Of a stretch of DNA of 14,010 bases, positions 1 to 5,014 are shown one piece after another. Every line of letters starts with the position of its first letter. Position 1 is the stretch's first letter. The notes under the pieces were generated by a model. It saw nothing but the letters and a program-made list of their open reading frames with translations. It did no database searches and was not told where the DNA came from. The stretch comes from Firmicutes bacterium UBA3932. Its GTDB lineage: Bacteria > Bacillota > Clostridia > Peptostreptococcales > Anaerovoracaceae. The translations under genes were made by a program, and so were the position numbers. The DNA lies in assembly GCA_002385825.1 (NCBI GenBank), contig DGEG01000171.1, positions 1 through 14,010 on the forward strand. Direction: 5' to 3'.

Positions 1-18
1 GCGTGGTTTTCCTTATAC

Positions 19-46
19 AAAAAGGCACCTTGCCGGAGCAGGTGCC
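19..46 (-). terminator. Rho-independent terminator of the hydS-like/ogg operon
   Basis: On the minus strand a 7-bp GC-rich stem (GGCACCT at 24-30 paired with AGGTGCC at 40-46, 9-nt loop) is followed by a run of five T (19-23). It starts 33 bases past the glycosylase stop codon, the expected place for the end of the operon transcript. Confidence 0.85.
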
Positions 47-78
47 GTAAAAGAACATCAATACGCTGAGATCCTGAT

Positions 79-933
79 TTAAGATTGACTGCAATTCCTT
101 ATATAATAAAACATATACTGTTGGACGATGCCCGCATGATCCCCGTATGACTCCCAGGAAAACCGACCTTCATAGACCTGGTCGAGAACTCGAGCGATCC
201 AGACGTCCACAGGAGCGGAACGCAACTTATGAAACCCAAAAAGAGCTACGCAATTTGCTACTTTTTTGCCCACGCCGCGGAGTCTCATCAACTCCTCCAT
301 TATTTGTTCATAATCCATACTCTTAAGACCGTGAATATCCAGTCTGCCTTCGGAGACTGCCCGAGCCGCTCCCAGTACATATTCGTCCCTGTATCCTAAC
401 CCCAGGGCTCGCAAGTCTTCCTTTTCGGCAGCTGCAATGCTCTCCGGCGAAGGAAAAGTATAATACACCAAATCGGGATTTTCAGACCAACGCTTCTTCT
501 CGCCAAACCTCTCACACAGTTTTTCAATGGCGGACTTGATAGCAGGTATGTTTTTGTTTTGCGATATTATGAAACTAATAAGCACTTCAAACGGGTCCTG
601 GCGAAGAATTCTCAGCCCGCTGCCAAAAGCGGCAGCTCTTTTCAGAAACTCATCCCCGCATTCCGAAAGCTTTTGAACCAGTGCCCCGTAATCATAATGC
701 AGGTCAAAGTACTCCTCCCATTGAGGCCTCCGATCCTCAGACGTTCCCAGGATCCGGATCTCATTCTCTTCAATCTGCAGCAGTTCCACGTATTCGCCAA
801 AAGCTACCAGGCTGTATCTTCCGTCGCATATTTCATTCATCCTGAAGCACTGTCCCGACTCGGCTATCTGCTTTAGGTTTAGATTCTCTGATTTTATGTA
901 CAATCCAATGTCCACCCTTTTATCAGTCATCAT
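79..933 (-). CDS. ogg: 8-oxoguanine DNA glycosylase/AP lyase, OGG1 family
   Basis: The predicted 284-residue enzyme would remove 8-oxoguanine from DNA and nick the abasic site (base excision repair, cytoplasm). Visible marks of the OGG1 branch of the HhH-GPD superfamily are the SGQCFR motif at residues 26-31, SQNKNI at 124-129 (SNNNI in human OGG1), and the helix-hairpin-helix from about 216 with GVGKKVANC at 220-228. K224 aligns with the catalytic Schiff-base lysine, and D243 in PVDVWI with the catalytic aspartate. Length is normal for clostridial OGG. The start is one of two tandem ATG codons (933 or 930) inside the last codons of the upstream hydrogenase-like gene. That overlap, plus a GAGG lying rather far upstream, suggests translational coupling. 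An AlkA-type 3-methyladenine glycosylase is less likely because of the OGG-type N-terminal motif and PVDVWI. Confidence 0.9.
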   Translation of the reverse strand: MMTDKRVDIGLYIKSENLNLKQIAESGQCFRMNEICDGRYSLVAFGEYVELLQIEENEIRILGTSEDRRPQWEEYFDLHYDYGALVQKLSECGDEFLKRAAAFGSGLRILRQDPFEVLISFIISQNKNIPAIKSAIEKLCERFGEKKRWSENPDLVYYTFPSPESIAAAEKEDLRALGLGYRDEYVLGAARAVSEGRLDIHGLKSMDYEQIMEELMRLRGVGKKVANCVALFGFHKLRSAPVDVWIARVLDQVYEGRFSWESYGDHAGIVQQYMFYYIRNCSQS

Positions 934-2641
934 GCCGAATTACGTTTTCCTCGTATAACTCCATTATTCGATTGACTATTTCCTCGCTCTGAGCGGTGCT
1001 TTTACCCAGGAAATGGGCCATTTCCTGAGAGAAGCGAATCTGATGATACAGGAGTTCCTTAGCCTGTTCCAGGGTCTGCTTCTTGATGAGATCTATTTGA
1101 TCGCCGTCAAATCGGAATTTTGTCAAATCGGAGTAAACGCCAACGTATTGGTTTTCGTCCCGCAGAGCATAAGTCCTCTCATGGTACTTAACGCCGTATT
1201 TGGTCCTTATACTCTCAAACTGTTCTCCTGCACCCGATGCAAGCTTTTCGTAGTTATCGCTGTCGAGCAGGTATGAAATATGTTTTCCGATAATGTTATT
1301 ATTGCACATAAACATTTTCTGGAATGCAGGATTCATACTTATAATATGAAGCGTTTTATCCAGAATCACAATGCCGTTAGGTGTGGTTTCAATGATGCGG
1401 TCTGCCCGCTGCTGAGCCAGGCGCCTCATATAAGAAACGCACATTTCCGTTTCGGCCATCCCGCGGGCTACAGCAATGGCATTGTCCCTGCAGGTTTTAT
1501 AACCGCATGCACCGCAGTTCAGTTGCATTTCCGGGCTGCCCTTTCCCGTGCTTTCTAGAATTTCCTGGATTACGCTCTCGCTGATCTCTTCCTGGCCGGC
1601 TATATCTTCGTGAGGACGAAAAGCAGCATTCAAATTTATTTCCGCAGGCTCTCTCGTCATCTTTTTACCGGAGGCTTTTTTTGCATAGGCAATCACGTCT
1701 CTCTTTCGCCTGAAAAGATTTCTTTCTTTTGGAAAACCGGGTCCGTTGATGCAGCCTCCCGCGCAGAACAGGGGCTCAACAACTTTATAGTTCCACTCCG
1801 AAGGAGAAAGAGCCAAAACGTCCAGCACGTCCTCTGCGCCGCTTATATGAATAACATCGGGTTCGGTTCCATCACATTGGATGCCCCCTGTCTTGAGCAT
1901 GCCTCCCTGAAGCGGGAAAAGACGAGCCTGATCCAGATCTCCGAAGCTCTCAAATTCTGACTCGGGACACTGTTCAAGATCGATGCCTTCCTCTTCCATC
2001 CATTCGATAAGTTCCGTAAACGTGAGGGCGCAATCGATGGCATCCCGGTTTTCGGGCCGTGCAGCCTCCTGTTTTTTCGCCGCGCAAGGTCCGATAAAGA
2101 CCACTGCCCAGTCTTCTCCAAGCCGCTCTTTCAGCAGCCGGCCGTGGGCCACCATCGGAGATACTACAGGTATCAGCACGCTCAAATGTTCCGGCCTGTA
2201 TTTCTCTACATATTCCACCACGGTAGGACAAGCGGTGCACAGATTTCCGCCGGTGGTGTTTTTGAAAGATTCTTCCGTAATCCTCTTCGCGCCTTCCGCT
2301 GTTTCGGATATGTATTGAAACCCCAACTGCCGCAAGGCAGACGGAAGCTTATTGCAGTTTTCAATATGAAAAGCCGCCGCAAAGGAAGGTGCCACGCTGG
2401 CTGCAACTTTGCGTCCCGATTCGATGAGCTGCTTAACCTGCTCCAGACTGGAGCGAATGGTCTTTGCGCCTTGAGGGCATTCCCTGACACAGGTCCCACA
2501 TTTGATACAAAGCTCATCTTCTATATAAGCCTGTCCTTCTGCTACGCTAATTGCTTTGACGGGACATACCCGAACGCACCGGTAACAGTCCTGACAGTTT
2601 GCAGTAACAGTATAAACTACGTTTTGAATTTCTTCCTTCAT
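923..2641 (-). CDS. HydS-like sensory [FeFe]-hydrogenase-type protein with ferredoxin, 4Fe-4S and PAS domains
   Basis: The 572-residue protein has two [4Fe-4S] ferredoxin motifs (C16/19/22/26 and C45/48/51/55), an [FeFe]-hydrogenase H-cluster domain (about 70-330), a C-terminal 4Fe-4S motif (C376/379/384/401), a PAS domain (about 410-507) and a helical tail. The four H-cluster cysteines are present: C138 (in CTACP), C186 (in GPCAAKK, with K189 at the cyanide-contacting lysine position), C293 and C297 (LFCAGGC). The usual TSCCP motif reads CTACP, so the proton-relay cysteine is Ala137, a change known in sensory HydS-type (group C/D) enzymes and linked to low turnover. With no transmembrane segment it should be cytoplasmic. 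A hydrogen or redox sensing role is inferred. The phosphatase or kinase partner often found beside such genes is absent; instead the 3' end overlaps ogg. The ATG at 2641 has an AAGGG ribosome site and a good promoter upstream. Confidence 0.88.
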   Translation of the reverse strand: MKEEIQNVVYTVTANCQDCYRCVRVCPVKAISVAEGQAYIEDELCIKCGTCVRECPQGAKTIRSSLEQVKQLIESGRKVAASVAPSFAAAFHIENCNKLPSALRQLGFQYISETAEGAKRITEESFKNTTGGNLCTACPTVVEYVEKYRPEHLSVLIPVVSPMVAHGRLLKERLGEDWAVVFIGPCAAKKQEAARPENRDAIDCALTFTELIEWMEEEGIDLEQCPESEFESFGDLDQARLFPLQGGMLKTGGIQCDGTEPDVIHISGAEDVLDVLALSPSEWNYKVVEPLFCAGGCINGPGFPKERNLFRRKRDVIAYAKKASGKKMTREPAEINLNAAFRPHEDIAGQEEISESVIQEILESTGKGSPEMQLNCGACGYKTCRDNAIAVARGMAETEMCVSYMRRLAQQRADRIIETTPNGIVILDKTLHIISMNPAFQKMFMCNNNIIGKHISYLLDSDNYEKLASGAGEQFESIRTKYGVKYHERTYALRDENQYVGVYSDLTKFRFDGDQIDLIKKQTLEQAKELLYHQIRFSQEMAHFLGKSTAQSEEIVNRIMELYEENVIRHDD

Positions 2642-2677
2642 ATTCTTCCCTTCGATTGTTAATTATTTGCCAATTTG

Positions 2678-2707
2678 ATTATACCCTTTTTATAGAGCTA
2701 GAATCAA
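2678..2707 (-). promoter_or_regulatory. SigA-type promoter of the hydS-like/ogg operon
   Basis: On the minus strand TTGATT (2702-2707) and a perfect TATAAT (2678-2683) are separated by 18 bases, giving a leader of about 30 nt before the ATG at 2641. Confidence 0.7.
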
Positions 2708-2789
2708 GTTATTCCGCCATGCACTTATTTCCTATTATCTGTTTTGATTATAATGATTTTATCTTCTGAAAGACCGGGCATGATAAAAT

Positions 2790-2809
2790 CCATTATGGGA
2801 CCATTATGG
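2790..2809. repeat. Tandem pair of 9-bp palindromes CCATTATGG upstream of tRNA-Arg(ACG)
   Basis: CCATTATGG occurs at 2790-2798 and 2801-2809. Each copy is CCAT and ATGG around a central T, and the copies start 11 bp apart, about one helical turn. An inverted copy (CCATAATGG) lies at 2879-2887, just after the expected tRNA transcription start. The spacing resembles paired operator sites, but no regulator is identified. Confidence 0.5.
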
Positions 2810-2839
2810 ACTATTAGATCAATTTAGTCAAAAATTACT

Positions 2840-2868
2840 TTACTTTCTCACCACAAATGTTGTATAAT
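2840..2868 (+). promoter_or_regulatory. Promoter of tRNA-Arg(ACG)
   Basis: TTACTT (2840-2845), a 17-base spacer and a perfect TATAAT (2863-2868) predict a start near 2875, about 30 nt before the mature tRNA. Confidence 0.7.
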
Positions 2869-2878
2869 GAATTCCGCG

Positions 2879-2887
2879 CCATAATGG
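2879..2887. repeat. Third copy of the 9-bp palindrome, in the tRNA leader
   Basis: CCATAATGG is the exact reverse complement of the two CCATTATGG copies at 2790 and 2801. It lies between the -10 box and the tRNA 5' end. Confidence 0.45.
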
Positions 2888-2903
2888 CAATTTTAATTTA
2901 TAT

Positions 2904-2980
2904 GCGCCAGTAGCTCAGCTGGATAGAGTGCCTGACTACGAATCAGTAGGTCGGGGGTTCGAATCCCTCCTGGCGTGCCA
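2904..2980 (+). tRNA. tRNA-Arg(ACG)
   Basis: A full cloverleaf of 77 nt with an encoded CCA end. The acceptor stem is GCGCCAG/CTGGCGT with a G-U at 1:72, the T-loop is TTCGAAT, and anticodon ACG is at 2938-2940; A34 is expected to be deaminated to inosine to read CGU/CGC/CGA. The outermost anticodon-stem pair is a C-U mismatch. The last 19 nt of the tRNA plus three following A residues recur exactly at 3145-3166. Confidence 0.97.
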
Positions 2981-2983
2981 AAA
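2962..2983 (+). repeat. 22-bp direct repeat, copy 1 (tRNA-Arg 3' end)
   Basis: These bases, the last 19 of tRNA-Arg(ACG) plus AAA, are identical to 3145-3166, 183 bp away. Integration at tRNA genes commonly leaves such att-like duplications of the tRNA 3' end. Confidence 0.85.
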
Positions 2984-3010
2984 GACTCATCGCAAGATGA
3001 GTCTTTTTAT
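2981..3010 (+). terminator. Rho-independent terminator of tRNA-Arg(ACG)
   Basis: A 10-bp stem (AAAGACTCAT at 2981-2990 and ATGAGTCTTT at 2997-3006) with a 6-nt loop ends in a T-rich tail, directly after the CCA end. Confidence 0.85.
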
Positions 3011-3013
3011 TTG

Positions 3014-3158
3014 GCCGGGAGGGATTCGAACCCGAAAGGGCGTCCGCCGTCAAGAAAACAGTCGCGGACTGTTTTTAGGCGGACGGTCCAAGCCTGTCGC
3101 ACAGGCGCAGGACGGCAGATGCGACCGGAGGGAAGCAGATGCGAAATCCCTCCTGGCG
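3014..3158. repeat. Structured tRNA-derived repeat element downstream of tRNA-Arg(ACG)
   Basis: The left end (3014-3033) is an inverted copy of the tRNA T-arm/acceptor segment 2955-2974 with 19 of 20 bases identical. The right end runs into an exact direct copy of the tRNA 3' end. The ends therefore form imperfect 11-bp terminal inverted repeats (3014-3024 with 3148-3158, one mismatch). Inside are CCC-GAAA-GGG (3031-3040), a long two-part hairpin (8-bp stem 3041-3048/3078-3085, then 9-bp stem 3055-3063/3067-3075, 3-nt loop), a 6-bp hairpin (3092-3097/3101-3106), and a 10-bp direct repeat GCAGATGCGA at 3115 and 3135. It has no gene-like start or ribosome site; open frames through it look accidental. 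It may be a dispersed, possibly mobile, non-coding repeat. Confidence 0.7.
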
Positions 3159-3166
3159 TGCCAAAA
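3145..3166 (+). repeat. 22-bp direct repeat, copy 2 (duplicate of tRNA-Arg 3' end)
   Basis: Identical to 2962-2983, including the CCA end and following A residues. It has no tRNA 5' part, so it is a duplicated fragment and not a second gene. It is followed closely by a second terminator, which may have been the tRNA's original one. Confidence 0.85.
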
Positions 3167-3172
3167 AGATTG

Positions 3173-3213
3173 AAAAATGCCCGTTGAGAGGACTTCTCCC
3201 AACGGGCATTTTA
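3173..3213. terminator. Bidirectional Rho-independent terminator
   Basis: A perfect 13-bp stem (3174-3186 with 3200-3212; arms AAAATGCCCGTTG and its complement) surrounds a 13-nt loop. The arms' A/T ends supply a U-tract in both directions. It can end the minus-strand dipeptidase-stalk transcript (stop at 3249) and any plus-strand transcript from the tRNA-Arg unit. Confidence 0.85.
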
Positions 3214-3248
3214 CCTGTTTCCCACAGGATTTCCCACATAAAAATCTG

Positions 3249-4046
3249 TTACTTTGTGACAAGCAATACGGTATTCTCTTCTTCTTCATATTTTACATCA
3301 AAGTTCAGGTACTCTGCTATATCCCGCAATTTGAAATAATTATAGCCGTCAATATTATATCCTTCCACAGCAAGATCTTCACCTGCAAGGCTTACTTTCT
3401 GACTGCTGACCTTTGCGGTTATAACATCTGCGCTCAGAGGTGAAAGATCATCGTCAGACTTGATGTAAGTTCCGCCGACCTCTATTTCAATTTTCCCTGC
3501 GCTTTCCTTGTACTCTACATTAAACCTGCCTTCTGTGGCGGCCAATATTGCGGCCAGATCCCTCAGCTTGTAGTAGTTGTAGCCGTCAATCAAATATCCT
3601 TGTAAGGTTGTTGCGGCGCCATCTAACATAACCCTTTGAGAGGATAAGATTACGGATACGCCTGCTTCTGACCCCGTAACCTCACCGGGCTTTTCAAGGG
3701 GCTGGGCGGACCCGCCTTCCAGGGGAATTCCAAGTTCCTGATAAATTTCTTCTAATCTCTGTTCACCCAAAAGACTCGGCACATAGGGTGTAATCTTTTC
3801 GTAGTCCTCTTTGTATATTTGGTCGCAGGCCATGTCGAAGAAGAAGGTGTTGAGTTCCTTGTAAATCAATGTTGCATCGATTACCGTTTTGTTATAAGAA
3901 GAGCTCCAATCCTCTGTCCGAGCTATTATAGGATTTCTGTCGGCGGCAACATCTTTGCCGATAACTGTTGCCGTGCAAGCAAATGCAGGCACCAGGCTCC
4001 CTAATACAAAAATCAGGGTTACTATAATTGCAACAAACTTTCTCAT
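3249..4046 (-). CDS. Secreted protein: truncated C69-type dipeptidase segments fused to two stalk-domain repeats
   Basis: The 265-residue protein starts with a signal peptide (1-23, VPAFA before Cys24). Residues 24-53 resemble the start of C69/U34-family dipeptidases (PepD type), where the nucleophile is the Cys exposed by processing: C24-TATVIGK and IARTED (41-46). The following 55 or so residues resemble the far C-terminal part of such enzymes, so some 300-400 residues of the usual catalytic domain seem to be missing, in frame. Residues 131-195 and 209-265 are two related repeats containing IDGYNYYKLRD and IDGYNYFKLRD, typical of copper-amine-oxidase-N-like stalk domains. Peptidase activity is doubtful; a wall-associated protein is more likely. 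The ATG at 4046 has an AGGGGG ribosome site. It is transcribed alone, divergently from lexA. Confidence 0.72.
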   Translation of the reverse strand: MRKFVAIIVTLIFVLGSLVPAFACTATVIGKDVAADRNPIIARTEDWSSSYNKTVIDATLIYKELNTFFFDMACDQIYKEDYEKITPYVPSLLGEQRLEEIYQELGIPLEGGSAQPLEKPGEVTGSEAGVSVILSSQRVMLDGAATTLQGYLIDGYNYYKLRDLAAILAATEGRFNVEYKESAGKIEIEVGGTYIKSDDDLSPLSADVITAKVSSQKVSLAGEDLAVEGYNIDGYNYFKLRDIAEYLNFDVKYEEEENTVLLVTK

Positions 4047-4137
4047 TCTCTAATCCCCCTTTTTAAGTAACGAACGGTTTATCAGCGGTTAGTTCTGAAG
4101 AAATAAACAAAACAAGAAGAAACTACCATTTATATAC

Positions 4138-4168
4138 AATATACTACGGGGCGTCCTTTCATTGTCAA
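4138..4168 (-). promoter_or_regulatory. Possible promoter of the dipeptidase-stalk gene
   Basis: On the minus strand a perfect TTGACA (4163-4168) is followed after 19 bases by TATATT (4138-4143); at 17 bases the alternative is AGTATA. The -35 box is strong but the -10 spacing is ambiguous. Confidence 0.45.
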
Positions 4169-4233
4169 GCCATATCACCAAGACAAAAAACTCCTTATTT
4201 CGATGTTTTTTATTCTTTTTAATTCATGCTTTA

Positions 4234-4245
4234 GAACAAATGTTT
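4234..4245. promoter_or_regulatory. LexA operator (SOS box) of lexA
   Basis: GAAC-AAAT-GTTT matches the Firmicutes SOS box core GAAC-N4-GTTC/T. Its right half overlaps the lexA -35 element, so bound LexA would block its own promoter. Confidence 0.75.
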
Positions 4246-4271
4246 ACATTTTGTTCGCATTATGCTATACT
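4243..4271 (+). promoter_or_regulatory. Promoter of lexA
   Basis: TTTACA (4243-4248), a 17-base spacer and TATACT (4266-4271) lie upstream of the lexA start, with the SOS box across the -35. Confidence 0.75.
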
Positions 4272-4299
4272 TATGTAAAGTATTTATTAAAACATTGGG

Positions 4300-4304
4300 G
4301 GAGG
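4300..4304 (+). promoter_or_regulatory. Ribosome binding site fixing the lexA start
   Basis: GGAGG lies 8 bases before the ATG at 4313. The in-frame ATG at 4262 falls inside the promoter and has no such site, so the shorter protein is chosen. Confidence 0.8.
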
Positions 4305-4312
4305 ATGAAAGG

Positions 4313-4993
4313 ATGAAACCGTTAAAGGAGCGCGAAAAGAGAATTCTCGAGTACATTGTGGCCGAAATTAAGAAAAAAGGTTACCCGCCCACAGTCCGGG
4401 AAATGTGCAGCTCTCTCGGGATAAAATCCACATCTACTGCCCATAAAGACATCGCAAACCTGGAAAAGAAAGGTTATATCCGCAAGGATCCGGCCAAACC
4501 CAGAGCGATAGAAATTCTGGATCCTAACCACGACAAGCAGTACACAAGCGCAGGTGTTTCAAAGGAATCCCACACCGCCTCTGCTTACCATAACAACGAA
4601 AGAACCGATGTGGTGGACGTTCCCCTTGTAGGACGAATTGCTGCCGGAACCCCCATTCTCGCCGAAGAAAACATAGAAGACAGCTTCCCCATACCGGCTC
4701 GTTACGTAGGAAAAGGCAATTATTTCATGCTGATGGTCAAAGGAGACAGCATGATTGAAGCGGGAATTTTCGACGGGGATTATATTTTAGTCAAGCAGCA
4801 GCAGACCGCAAACAACGGCGAAATAGTAGTAGCTATGGTAGATGGTTTCGAAAGCGAAGCTACCGTCAAAACTTATTACAGGGAAAAGGGCCACATCCGC
4901 CTGCAGCCGGAAAATGAAAACATGAGTCCGATTATCGTAAAAGATGTGAAGATTCTAGGATTGGTTAAAGGCGTATTTCGTTATCTTTCATAA
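4313..4993 (+). CDS. lexA: LexA repressor, SOS regulator (self-cleaving, S24 family)
   Basis: The 226-residue protein represses SOS genes until RecA filaments on damaged DNA trigger its self-cleavage. The N-terminal winged helix (about 1-66) carries PPTVREMCSSLGI and the recognition-helix region STSTAHKDI, ending in KPRAIEIL. The cleavage site is the Ala111-Gly112 bond in GRIAAG. The catalytic serine is Ser146 (GDSM) and the general-base lysine is Lys186 (TVK). The protein is about 20 residues longer than B. subtilis LexA; the extra length sits in a polar, His/Ser-rich linker between the DNA-binding and protease domains (about 70-100). The start follows from GGAGG 8 bases upstream. An SOS box over the -35 indicates autoregulation. 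Its 3' end faces that of the VWA gene with a 21-base gap and no obvious terminator. Confidence 0.97.
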   Translation: MKPLKEREKRILEYIVAEIKKKGYPPTVREMCSSLGIKSTSTAHKDIANLEKKGYIRKDPAKPRAIEILDPNHDKQYTSAGVSKESHTASAYHNNERTDVVDVPLVGRIAAGTPILAEENIEDSFPIPARYVGKGNYFMLMVKGDSMIEAGIFDGDYILVKQQQTANNGEIVVAMVDGFESEATVKTYYREKGHIRLQPENENMSPIIVKDVKILGLVKGVFRYLS

Positions 4994-5014
4994 GCGTAAA
5001 AAGGATCTGGACCA

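Noticed and set aside
2144..2662. A 172-codon plus-strand open frame opposite the HydS-like gene
   Set aside because: Antisense to a gene with conserved cysteine motifs and its own promoter; no recognisable protein features.
3145..3163. A second tRNA gene downstream of tRNA-Arg(ACG)
   Set aside because: Only the last 19 nt of the tRNA are present; no D-arm, anticodon arm or 5' acceptor strand precedes them.
2928..3187. Open frames of 60-80 codons running from inside tRNA-Arg through the repeat element
   Set aside because: They start within the tRNA, have no ribosome binding site, and their sequence is just the translated tRNA and hairpin DNA.
4071..4082. Possible second SOS box near CGAACGGTTT in the lexA/dipeptidase-stalk intergenic region
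   Set aside because: The half-sites do not have the required four-base spacing (GAAC-GGTT-TATC).
4994..5014. A shared terminator between lexA and the VWA gene
   Set aside because: The 21-base gap has no inverted repeat; termination must rely on sequence inside the genes or on other factors.
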